Below, piece after piece: positions 54,101 to 64,000 of a stretch of 64,000 nucleotides of DNA. How positions within the stretch are numbered: position 1 is the first letter of the stretch; every line of letters begins with the position of its first letter. Position numbers and translations under genes: made by a program. The stretch spans positions 165 through 64,164 of the forward strand of contig BDIU01000154.1 in assembly GCA_002118135.1 (NCBI GenBank), read 5' to 3'. Under the pieces are notes generated by a model. The model was not told where the DNA came from. It saw nothing but the letters and a program-made list of their open reading frames with translations, and did no database searches. This DNA is from Trebouxia sp. TZW2008 (taxonomy: Eukaryota; Chlorophyta; Trebouxiophyceae; Trebouxiales; Trebouxiaceae).

Positions 54101-57100
54101 GACAGGCTCTGTGTCAGAACCCCTGACAAAGCCGGCTATGAAGGAACCGGGCTGTAGTCCTTGCCCTTTGGCTTCAATTGCTAATGGCGCTGCTGCAGAC
54201 CCTGTCAGCCTCAAAGGCTCTGCCTTTTGAACCCGCCTAAATGACACAGCACTGCTGTTGCTCACTTGAGTCAAGACTCATTAAGAGCATGACTGCTGCA
54301 TGTCTGCTGGTCGGTCAGCACCCCTGACAAAGCCGGCTATGAGGGAACCGGGCTGTAGCCCTTGCCCTCTGGCTTCAACTGCTACTGGGGCTGCTGCAGA
54401 CCCTGTTGGCCTGAAAGGCTCTGCCTTTGGAACCCGCGTTTGAAAGACAGATTGAACTCCTGAGCCTTGTTTTTGCCTCCTGTCCCCATCATCAAACAGA
54501 TAAATGCATGATCTGTCCGAATGAACATGCAGATCTTGGATCGCTCAGAATCAAATGCGCCTGAATGGCACGCTTGCCAGGCAGGCATTGGAACCCAGCA
54601 GCTGTGTACGTCTGGAAGCAATGACCTGCCTCAATGGAAGTCTGTCCGAAGCTGTTTTGCACCAACTCAACTGGCTGTTGCTATTCACTTGAGTCGAGCA
54701 TGGTCAAATACATTGTATATTGCATGCCTACTGGCTGAGTATGCTATACTGCTTTTGCCTGAGCTGGGAGAGGACATAACAGAGTGCATGGCTGATTGCT
54801 GGTCAGACAAGTGGTTTCCAGGCGTGGCCCTTCACTAGGCCAGATTGATGTGTGCATGACAGACTGCACATGGCATACTCCACGTTGCAGACTTCATATG
54901 ATAGACTACATGTCATTGTTGACATTGTCTGTTGAACCCCCCTGCTGGGTCCTAAAGACAGTAAAATAGATTGATTGATTGATTGATTGATTGTTTGATT
55001 GATTGATTACACATGGCACACTGAATTTGGCCTCAATTGGACGAGACAAATGACAGCAATGCACTGGTAGGGCGCTAAGCATGCCATGCTGCCAAGTGTT
55101 GTGTGAATTTATGCAACATGTAGCTGCTGCAATTACCTTTGCCGTGTGCATCTGCATCACACCCACATGCCCTACATACTAGCATGCAGCAGATGGGGCA
55201 CTGGGGTCTGCAGCAGATAAATATGGCAAAGGCAGTTGCACCAGCAATTGTCCTGCATGCACTCTGCTGAAGCTGGAACGACACAGCTTGAGCTGCAGAA
55301 ATGCCTCATGGTTGGTAGTTGTCAAGCCAGTCCTGCTTGGCATCTGTAGCTTAAGAGCATGCATTGTCAGCACTGTCGAATCACTGTCTGGTCTGGATGC
55401 TCTAGTGCTGTCCATTCCACAACACAATCCATAGCTCTTGAGGCAAATGAATGGTCTGAAACTGCATTGCACAGTGGGAGAAGGCACACCTCACCTGCCC
55501 ATGACTACAGGCATTTGCTCCTCATCACTGCCCTCAGCAATCTCAAACAGCAAGCCCTTGCGCTTGTCGCTGTCTTCAACAGCGTAGTCCTCCATCATGC
55601 CGTAGCTGTCATCCTCATCTGCTGCACCTGACCCAAAAGCAACACCACGCGTTCTCTTTGCACCAGCTGCTGCTGCTGAGGTTGTTTTGCCTTGCAGCTC
55701 TGAAGCACCCCTGGCACGGCGGAACACTTCCGCATCCTGCAGTACAGTGCAGCACACGTAACTTCTGTAACGCTGTCATCAACAGCATAGTCTCCATCAT
55801 GGCATAGCTGTCATCCTCATCTGCTGCTTCAAAACAAATGCAACACCACGAGTCCCCTTTGCACCTGCTGCTGCTGCTGAAGCTGTTTTGCCTTGCGGTT
55901 CTGAAGCACCCCTGGCGTGGCGGAATGCCTCCTCATCCTGCCATGCATTGCAATGGAGCCATTTGTGACTGACAGCACGTCCAGCGATGTGTTCCGCTGC
56001 AAATGTCAACAAGGATGCTACAACATTGCTTGGATTGCTTGTCACATTTGCTTGTTGACATCAGCAAAGGACACAGCAACAAGCATGCTATTAGCTTGTT
56101 AGGTTTGCTTGGGGACAACGGCAAGGGACACAGCAGCATCACTTCATTGGCCAAAGCTGCTGATATCACATGAGTCTGGCATCAGCTTCAAAGCATGGGC
56201 TATGACATGCCAAATGATAGCAAACGCATGCCATGTCTCACCTTGAAGGGGTCAAACCCAAGACCCTGAAGGTTCTGCTTAGGTTCCAAGGTGTACAATG
56301 GGGCGTTCTCAACACCCACACCTGCTACTTTGCCCCAGCGACTGCCCTTGGCCCCACTGGAGCTGGTACTTGCGTCTGCAGTGCCTATGCCTCTGCCCTG
56401 CCGCCAGCCCATCTTCTGTAACAGTCTCACTCCTGCATTACAAACGAATGCTGCTCAGGCTCATCAGGCCCAGGTAGGTACATACTGGAGCAGTAAACTG
56501 TCTCCAACCCGTCTGCAAAAGGTCTCACTCCTGCAGATGAGTGGCATGATCTATTCTTGATTCAGTCCCTTGAAAACGCATGCTAGGCAGGTTCAGGTTC
56601 ATGGGGCTCAGCTAGGTATGTGAGTAGCATGCTGCAGGTAAGGCACCTACCAGCCAGGGTAACCTATTGCTGGCTTCAAAATCAGACAAGGGCAACCTAC
56701 TGGACATGTAGGATACCGCTTTGCAAGCAGTTGATCTGGGTGTCTTGGCACTGATGATTTCGTCATGCCAGCTGTTCTGTTAGGGCAAGCCCCATGTTGC
56801 ATGTGTTGAGCTGCAGACTGCGCTGTGGGACAAGGAGCGCCGCCTATCAGGTGAGAAATGCCACATACCATGATGTGTCATCTGGCATGCATTAAACTGA
56901 CTGCCGCACAGTCACTGCCAGGATACATTGCAGGGCTTGAAGGACCTCAAAGATTTAAACGCCATTGCAAGCAATTATAAGAAGATCTGGAATGACATTG
57001 TTTTGTCTGACTTTCAACAGTTGAACATCAGGCGCCCATACCGTGACGCTCAAGACAAGCCTGCCTGGCAAGATAGGGCTTGTGCCACACATACCTAGCA

Positions 57101-58324
57101 GTATATGCTGGAACATGTAATGACGATGATTATTATTATTATTATTATTTCATTATTATTATTGTAAGGGCTTCAAACACCAATATGCTCACCTATTGAT
57201 TCAGGTACAGGAGCTATGAGGTCCTGAAACACAGCCCCTGGAATGAGACTAGGCCTAGCTTGTGCATCTGAAACTGCTGCCTTCTTGGCAAGCTCTGTTG
57301 CAGTGTCTCCAAAGGTGTCATAGTCCGCTGTTGTCTTGACACTGTGCTTTTGCAATACTGCTAGCTCATCCTCGTCCATAAAATCCTCCACATTCTGCTG
57401 CCTGCCACATGCAAGCACGTACACTTGACATTTGTCTGTGCTGCCTGACATGACCATCTCGCATTGTGAGAAGGCTAAAGCTGTCTATGCTGCATCAGTT
57501 CTTGTGCTTTTGGTCAAAGACTCTATAATCTGCAAAGGTGTGTCGCATTGTAGGCACAGGAGCAGTTGCAAGCATAAATAGGCAGATATGTGTCTCGCTT
57601 GGCCTGCTTTGCAAGCATCACAGGTGCTATGCAGCTGCTGTCACTTTGATGGCAAGTATGTACTGTTGCCCCATTCGTTTTGTCCAGTCAAGACACAGAC
57701 GACATATGCAGAAGTGCAGGACACCGCGCACCCCTTGTCGAGTGCAATGCATGCTTTGGCCATGCAGGTGTCAGCATGCAACTCAGTCTCACCTGTCACC
57801 AGCACGCTTGTCTCTGGAAGACCTGAATGCTTTTGGCTGCCAGCCTTCCAGGGACCCAACAGTGTTGTAGTACCCCGCACTATAGCCGCCTGTGAATGCC
57901 CCATGGAAGCGCCTCCTGCCCTCAGCATCTGTGACTTCCTGCAGGCAAGAGGCAGTGAAAATTTTCCAGCCCCGTTGGTACCAAGTGACGTACTGTTGTG
58001 GTTTGCTAGCCCAGCTGGTTGCGTCTGTAATTTGTTTGTATCTGAGAAGGAATCAAAAACAGGAAAAGATGTGCTGTTAGGCATCATAGCATGAGCTTCA
58101 CTTCCCGAAGCTGAGTGACGATGTTGTTTGTGGACTTGTGTCTGAGTTGCATAAGTCTCTTAGCAATGATGCAATAGAGAAGTGCTTACCTGCTGCCATA
58201 CAGGGAGGCTTTTGGTCAGCGACGGATCTTGCACAGTCTTATGGTGCTGGCCTGCATGGCTCTCAGTCTCCTGCTGCAGTGGAGTGCCAAAGAAGACATA
58301 GTTCTCATTATCCGAATCTGACAT
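51124..58324 (-). CDS. TGH: TGH/GPATCH1 G-patch and SURP splicing factor
   Basis: Plant TGH is a G-patch/SURP protein linked to spliceosome function and microRNA processing. Exons joining in phase: 58324-58190 ([16 protein letters not shown]), 57938-57793 ([20 protein letters not shown]), 57401-57193 ([13 protein letters not shown] and [20 protein letters not shown]) and 56432-56242 ([15 protein letters not shown], the G-patch, then [10 protein letters not shown]). Next come blocks at about 55739-55494 ([19 protein letters not shown]) and 54237-54028 ([16 protein letters not shown]). The large exon of about 53352-52090 holds the SURP module ([20 protein letters not shown]) and [17 protein letters not shown]. 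The last exon, 51809-51124, starts [18 protein letters not shown] and ends in poly-Gln and a Lys-rich tail. Order and motifs follow Arabidopsis TGH closely. Two exon regions have decayed tandem copies. Confidence 0.93.
53640..54450 (-). repeat. Tandem copies of a TGH exon
   Basis: On the minus strand, 54437-54310 reads [20 protein letters not shown] and ends at a stop. 54237-54028 repeats it ([20 protein letters not shown]) and continues to the full exon. 53955-53860 and 53780-53660 are further copies of only its 3' half (TDTEP..., ADYKPVHQF..., LEPL-like). Units share GGTTC/TGACA-AGCC and AAGCCGGTGCATCA--T. Four partial or full copies lie in about 800 bp, and one is complete. Confidence 0.85.
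54965..55012. repeat. TTGA microsatellite
   Basis: A run of GATT/TTGA units (about eleven) with one substitution, in a TGH intron. Confidence 0.9.
55490..55950 (-). repeat. Duplicated TGH exon, upstream copy frameshifted
   Basis: 55739-55494 encodes [20 protein letters not shown] through [15 protein letters not shown]. 55939-55780 is a copy ([20 protein letters not shown]) that has lost several bases after the VAF position, which moves the Asp-rich part out of frame and closes it. Confidence 0.85.
57122..57165. repeat. ATT microsatellite
   Basis: About a dozen ATT units with one interruption, in the TGH intron downstream of the exon ending at 57193. Confidence 0.9.
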
Positions 58325-59463
58325 TATGCCTGCAGCAGTGCACGCAGGAGTTGGCAGCGCCAAACTGCATGTCTACGCTACTAGCCCAACAGTTTCTCCA
58401 TGTGCAAATGGCCGTATCAGCGCTATACATGGAGCTCTCTTTGTCATAACCATCTTGATACACAATCTGAGCATGCACATAGGAATTTGAGACCTTGCTG
58501 ACTGTTTGTGTACCTGCCAAACTGTTCTTGAAAAAGTGCTGAGGCAAACGTGACTAGCTTTGCTCTGACAGCTGAGACTTTGTTGAAGGGCTGCTGCGGC
58601 GACTGTAGCTAGCTTGGCCATAGAAGCTCATTAAATCCTCAGGCTCAGAAGACCAGAAGCTTTTCTCACAGCAGCTTGGTGGTGAGGGCGGTCCGAAGTT
58701 CGTAGGAAGCAGGTTTGCCCGCTTAGTTTCAAGGGCTTGGTGGGTTTATACCGCTTTCAAAGGTCGCACCACTTCAGGGCAAGCTAGCGGGCTAGAGATC
58801 AGCCTGACCAAGTGATGCACACTTGAGACCGTCCTGTCAGCGCTGCACGAGCAAGCGCAATTGACCGCTCGCAATGCTTTGGTAGAGACAGCGTCCCAGC
58901 TGTCATCATGCAGGCCGACTATGCAAGGCCGTGCCGCGTGAAGAATTGCAAGTTCAGAAGTGCAAAGGACTGTGCAATGAACGATCAGTCAACTTTGACA
59001 TCTGCTAGGCCAAAGCCCAGCACGTTCTCAATTGTCTTCATTGACTGTTGCATTCATTGAAGCTGCAGAAGCTTTGTTTTCCGGCATTTCTGGACCCTCC
59101 CTTACAGACAGGCGGGCGCGCCTATATTATGGAAAGTTTGTGTGCCCAGTCACATGTACAATTGCGCACGGTTGTTAAATGACAGGTGTTGTAAGATCAT
59201 GTAGAACCTGTCTTGTCCTGCTTGGCTCACTTGTGTACAACTCCCGATGTAGCAGTGCAATAGCGTCACTCAACGTCGACTAAAGCCCTGCTTGTCATAT
59301 CGTTTCAACACAATGCAGAATAGCGCACAATTGTGTCAACAACAAATGTCTCTCAAAAACCGCTGCCCAAGGCAAGAAAATATAATTCACTGCTGCTCTG
59401 CAAAGATCGCCTGCTGCGGTACAAAACACTCGAGCTGCTGCTGTTCAAACACCTGCTGGACAT
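58325..59463. promoter_or_regulatory. CpG-rich region upstream of TGH
   Basis: This contains the likely TGH promoter (minus strand) and the 3' flank of the right-edge gene, with TTACA near 59103 as a possible minus-strand TGTAA. CpG content is raised at 58680-59300. I see no gene. Confidence 0.4.
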
Positions 59464-62400
59464 CTACTGTACAGGCATGCCTGCCTGCAAGTGCTGCGAA
59501 GACTGGGGACCAAAGGCCTGCTGTGCATGCTGTGCGTGCTGTGCATGCTGTGCGTGCTGTGCATGCTGGGCACCCTGCAAGGGATCAACACTGCTGCGAT
59601 GACTGCTCTGCCCCTGATGCCCTGCCAATGCAGGGGCCAAGCCTGCTTCTATGGCCCTCTGTGTGGGCTGCCTTTCCCTAGATCTTCTCTTAGCAGCTGG
59701 CTCAATGATCTGATCACCTGACTGAGCCACAGGGGATGATTGACGAGCCTGAGGCTCCTGGCTGCTGAGTCTTGAGCTTGGTGCTGTGCTGCCTTCTGCA
59801 TTCTGGGCACCAGCTGTGGTGCCCATTCTCCGTGCTTCCAAGAGAGCTGAAGCAGCCTGACCGGTGAAGAAGTTGGGGGTCTTGTATGAGGCCAGCTGAT
59901 GAGGTGAGAAGGTCAACCCTTGAGGAGTCTGCAGAGGCAAGAGCTTGAGTCAAAATGTCTTTGCAGGCAATGAATGACCAGACCCTTGCTTCACAAGTAC
60001 AAGGCATGTGTAAGCCTCGCACAGCAATCTTTATGTATACAGAATGCATGCATCTGTATAGTCATGTAAAGGCTACGCTTCTGCTCGGCGCCAGCAGCCA
60101 GCGTGTAATGTGAACCAGAAAATGGCATTGATATGACTTGATGGGCTAACAATCTGAGCACATGCACATTTGCGTGCTGGCAGATGCAACGACCTGGAGC
60201 ATAGCAGCATTGGACGCTCAACACATCATATCACCTAAAGCCTCACCAAGCCATTGGCAGCTCCATTGTCATCTGCCAGGGCAGGGGCTGGTCCACCAGC
60301 CCTGCTCATGTCCACAGCCCCCAGGGGCATTCCCGAGCCGCCGTACTGCTGCTGCTGCTGAGGGGCAATTCCCCGCCCAGGGGCAGGTCCAACATGCCCT
60401 GAGGCAGCTCCACCAGACTCTGGGGCAGTTCCAACAGCCCCTGGCAGTTGAGCAGTGCCAGGTCTGAGGGAGGCGCTTGAGGCTGAGGGAGAAGTGGCTG
60501 AGGGCGGAGGGCTGGTGGCTCCAGTGTGGGGAACATCAGCAGCAGTGCGCGGGCCTGCTGCGGGCTGCTGAGGTGCTGCTGATGTTCCACTCTTCTGATC
60601 GGCGCCTGCAGCCAGTGATGACAACAATGATGATAATAGGCATCATAACAATATGGATAATGTTCCTAACCTGAATGGCCACTCTCAGCTCTATCAGCAT
60701 ACAATCTGAGCAGATGGGGTCGGTATTCAATGGGGGCCTAGGCATGTTGCTTTGAAGAATCAGCATCTAGGTATGCAGCTATATGACAAGGTTCCAGACC
60801 ATGCTGCAGCCACAACCAAGCAATGAGCGGCAAATGCTCCCAAATTTGCCACATCTAGACTGCTGCTGTGACACACTCGCATTTGAGCCCTGAAAGCCCG
60901 GTTTTGCCCTGCATTGCGGCCTTGTCAACATGGACAGCTGTAATTCAGCCAATGCAGTGATGCAATTGCATACAGTGAAAGCACAAATGCTACTTGTGCA
61001 AAACTGCATTCCCACCTTGCTGCTCAGCTGCTGCAGTATCATGGGTCCTCTCCCTAGCAGCAGCATCTTCTTGCTGCCCAGATAATTCAGTCAGATCATG
61101 TTGAGCAGTACTTACCTAGTCATGCAAGTTGGAACAATGATGGCAGAGTAGATGCCTATACAAAGCTGCAATCCCACCTTGCTGCTCAGCTGCTGCAGTG
61201 TCATGGGTTCTATCCCTGGCAGCTAAATCTTCTTGCTGTCCAGATGCGGCAACCTGGCCTGCACTGCTAGCAGCGGGGGCCTCCCTCCCACTGGGCACCC
61301 CCCCTTCAGCCACGACTTCCTCAGGTGAACTAGGACTGCCGGTAGCACCAGCTGCTTTGCCGTTTTTGCCGCCCTTCTTGGCTGCTGCTGCTGCTGCTGC
61401 TGCTACTGTCTCCTTCTTTCTGCTCTTGACTGGAGCCTTCTTCTTGATTGAGCCTGGTCGCCCTACAGAAGCAAGATTGCTGAAACAGCAAGGTGCTTGA
61501 CGAAGTCCATAAAGTTGTATGTTGATACACGAATCTCTAATTGGAGATAACACCAGTCTAAGCAGAAACAAAGCTCAACGCCAAGTGCAAGATTGTGAAA
61601 GATTGTCATTGCATCAGACTGCGACTTTCACATGTGTACACAAGTGATGGCAGACAATTGCGCAACTGATGTTGCTGTAAAAGCTGGCGGACGCAAGCTT
61701 TTCTGTAATGCAATCTGGCATCACAGTGCATTGCTAATGCATTGTGCACGACATGATACTTGGACACAACCTCATGACCAGGCAGTGCAAACAACAGCTG
61801 CTGCTGCTGCTGGTAACTTGCTTGCCCATGTTGCTGTTGAGCCATGTCAGGGGCGTGAGCAGTGAGCAGAGGGCAGACATTGACAATGTCTCATACAAAG
61901 AAGACTGACCTCCCTGCTTGTAAATGTTACTGTTGGGCCATATCAGAGGCATGAGCATCAGGCAAACAGTGACAGTGTCCAAAAACGTGGTGATTGAAGA
62001 GTACTGACCTCCCCGCTTGCCGCGCCCGCCCGCTGCCCCTGCCAAGGAGTCATTGCTTGTTGGCGACCTCTGCAGGTCAAGAGATGTTGCTTAGAAGCAT
62101 GCTAGTGCTTGACCATGTTTTAACATTGTGATGGCTGAAGGCCCCTGAACTGAATTGATGGAAGCTACAGCATAGCAGAGCTTGTCTGCAGTCAGACTCA
62201 AGCAATTACATGGACTTTGTCATGCAAATGTAGGCATGAGATCAGAACTTGTCTATTGCTGCAACTTCAAATCAACAAAACACGTACATGCTATGCTTCA
62301 AGCAGTCATGCCCAGTCACTGCTGTGGTCTTGCTACATGTCAACTGCTACCACCATCATCTCAATTGCTTGAGCACTGCAATTCGCATCTATGGTATGCC

Positions 62401-64000
62401 ACCATCTGATGTTCTATGTGTGGTTCAGCAAATGAGCTTGAGGGCAGTATTGCACATCATCTCGGCATGATTCTCAGCAACATGATTTGATCTGGTTCAT
62501 TACCAACAGCCATTGGCATCACACATTGGCATGTAATCGTTGCAACAAAGATTCAGGTGACTTTGACTGTCAAGCTGAGCATGCAGTGAACCCCAAGGCG
62601 ATTGTCGCATGCAATGAATCACAATATGTGATGCACAATTTGCAATTTGTGATGTGCAACATGCGGTATCTGAGAATATGAATCACATGCAGTGCAAAAC
62701 TGTCAAAGACGCAATCATTTTCGAGTGCCAATCACTGGTCACGCATTGCATGTTACCTCAGCATGGTTCTGAGCAGCATGCTCTCCAGGGTCCTGAAGTT
62801 GAGAATACAGCATGTCAAACTCTTCATTGATGCGTGCATATGCATCTTCACTGCGGGGGGACAGGGGCAGCTTGACATCTTCAGGCGCAAGTCCCAAAGG
62901 CTTCAGAATGTCTGTCTGCCTCTGTTGTAGCGCACTGCACGGCATGTTTCATTTCATTTCATATCTTTTTACAATACATGCTGACAGTGCTGTGTCTTTT
63001 GAGTCTGTGTTGGTGTTTGAGTTTGCCCACAACGAGGTGTGCGATTACATAGCAACAGTCATTTCATGAGTGCTTCCCGCCAGCTTGCTTATGCAGCGTG
63101 CTGACAAAGACACTGTCTCGTGGCGGAACTTATGACTTTGCTTAAAAAGTTTGTTACGCTCAGAAGTAATGTGTTTGCTCAGATTTGTGGTTTCAGGCTG
63201 CATAAAGAAACAATCATGAGAGCCATGCATGATGCAGGAGAGAAAGACATTACCTGCCATCAGACATTGATGAGATGTCACCCTCACCCTCCTCAACCAC
63301 TAGCGGTCTTCCCTGCAAGCAGAGACAGGCTATGAGCTCACCATTGTTGCATTCGCGCATCAGAGGCTAAGCACACAGAAACAAGATACCATGCAGTAAC
63401 GTCTGCTTATCAGGTATTTTGATGTAAGGACAGTCCTGACGTAAGCACAATGCAGATGGTAACCAATCACTGCATTATGACTGCAGTGGTACCTCTTTGT
63501 AAGTACAACTTGACACAGGGATAGGTTTCTTGGCAACCAAAGCAGTCATTATGAAGAGCAACCACTGTACTGTACAGGCATCAGTGGCTAAGCACACAGA
63601 AACAAAGCACCATGCAGCAACTTCTCTCTGTAAGGTTACTCGATGTAATAACATTCCTGATGTGAGGACAAGGCAATTGGTGAGCAAGCACATCGCATTC
63701 TGACTGCAGTAGCACCTGTGAATGTGGACAACTTAATGAAAGGGCAGTTTTCTTGGCAACCAAAGCGTTTGTTACAAAGAAGTGACTGCACTATCAGAGG
63801 CTAAGCACACAGATTCAAAACACCATGCAGCAAGCTCTCTTTGGAAGGTCACTTGATTGGTGTATGGACACACATGATGTCAGGACAATGCGATTGCAGC
63901 AAAGGCAGTTGTTAAGAGGAGAAGTCACTGCATTGTCAGGCATCAGAGGCTAAGCACACAGAAACAAAGTATCGTACCCTTCTCTTCCTCTGAGGGTGCA
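59464..64000 (-). CDS. Low-complexity protein, N-terminus beyond the window
   Basis: I do not recognise the family. Minus-strand blocks between splice motifs, 5' to 3': 64000-63979 (APSEEEK), about 63313-63242 (GRPLVVEEGEGDISSMSDG), 62936-62760 (RQTDILKPLGLAPEDVKLPL and YARINEEFDMLYSQLQD), 62070-62008 (SNDSLAGAAGGRGKRG), 61464-61168 (IKKKAPVKSRKKETVAAAAA, then Pro/Ser/Glu-rich), 60608-60244 (Ala/Pro/Gly/Gln-rich) and 59930-59464 (GLTFSPHQLASYKTPNFFTG, AAKRRSRERQPTQR and an Ala-Gln-His repeat, stop at 59464). Basic patches and disorder suggest a nuclear protein. The segment with EDAYARINEEFDMLYSQLQ is the best handle for a search. Confidence 0.5.
59520..59575. repeat. GCATGCTGTGC repeat coding Ala-Gln-His
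   Basis: Five near-perfect units alternating GCATGCTGT and GCGTGCTGT encode a repeated Ala-Gln-His tract at the C-terminus of the right-edge protein on the minus strand. Confidence 0.8.
61010..61240 (-). repeat. Duplicated exon end in the right-edge gene
   Basis: The exon end reading GQQEDLAARDRTHDTAAAEQ (near 61230-61170) is repeated near 61080-61020 as GQQEDAAARERTHDTAAAEQ. Both are followed by the donor-like AAG|GTGGGA. Both copies are open. Confidence 0.8.
61810..62045 (-). repeat. Two-to-three-copy repeat of about 110 bp
   Basis: AACA-CAACATG-GCAAGC (or minus-strand equivalents) with GGGGAGGTCAGT, GACA-TGTC and CTGA-ATGGC-CAACAG recurs near 61815, 61910 and 62010. The rightmost belongs to the exon with GRGKRG. 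Confidence 0.7.
63345..64000. repeat. Tandem repeat of about 150-220 bp reaching the right edge
   Basis: ATCAGAGGCTAAGCACACAG followed by AAACAAAG-ACCATGCAGCAA recurs near 63360, 63581, 63795 and 63950. A second element, TTTCTTGGCAACCAAAGC, occurs near 63525 and 63748. Units shorten from about 220 to about 155 bp by internal deletion. Confidence 0.85.

Noticed and set aside
54521..54838. 105-codon plus-strand frame
   Set aside because: Lies within the TGH intron, has no recognised motif and no convincing splice borders.
63345..64000. Possible CRISPR-like array
   Set aside because: Unit length is 150-220 bp with gradual divergence and internal deletions, not short identical repeats with unique spacers, and the genome is eukaryotic.

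Overview
The window is nuclear DNA of an intron-rich green alga (Chlorophyta; a trebouxiophyte is my guess). The evidence is: clear plant/algal-type eukaryotic proteins split into many short exons with GT-AG introns ending in TGCAG; a TGTAA poly(A)-type motif after most gene ends; plastid-starch and plant-type gene content; and gene bodies poor in CpG and rich in TGCA, contrasting with CpG-rich stretches at gene starts. There are no prokaryotic operons, tRNA, rRNA, CRISPR arrays or intact transposons that I can support. Exon joins below were made by hand from splice motifs, reading phase and recalled family motifs, without database searches.

Layout, left to right: (1) 296-1040 minus, an unrecognised small gene, and 1609-3794 plus, a PTC7/PPTC7-type PP2C phosphatase. 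(2) 4423-5336 minus, an F-box-like protein. (3) 6713-9436 plus, a CBM20 starch-binding protein with two possible C-termini. (4) 9901-28180 minus, one 18 kb gene for the cohesin loader SCC2/Nipped-B, swollen by tandem copies of its own exons. (5) 29008-31076 plus, a hypothetical protein. (6) 32150-34207 minus, the deubiquitinase UCH37/UCHL5, divergent from (7) 34456-35682 plus, ribosomal protein eS12. (8) 36358-39490 minus, a coiled-coil protein, divergent from (9) 40156-41822 plus, the omega-amidase NIT2. (10) 42450-48226 plus, an SR-protein kinase (SRPK). (11) 48555-49627 plus, a protein with a Tudor-like beta-barrel region and a C-terminal membrane anchor. (12) 50440-51180 minus, a SNF2 (SHPRH-like) helicase fragment. 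(13) 51124-58324 minus, a TGH/GPATCH1 splicing factor (G-patch plus SURP). (14) 59464 to beyond 64000, minus, an unrecognised low-complexity nuclear-type protein.

Functionally these are housekeeping genes: sister-chromatid cohesion (SCC2), RNA splicing (SRPK and TGH), protein turnover (UCH37, F-box), translation (eS12), metabolite repair (NIT2), phosphatase signalling and starch. Nothing suggests a shared pathway beyond splicing.

The most unusual property of the window is structural. Units of roughly 30-230 bp, often covering an exon edge plus adjoining intron, are repeated in tandem 2-5 times inside at least four genes (SCC2, SRPK, TGH and the right-edge gene). One copy stays codable and the rest carry stops or frameshifts. 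This looks like continuing intron growth and exon duplication by local tandem duplication, and is the main subject of Part 2.
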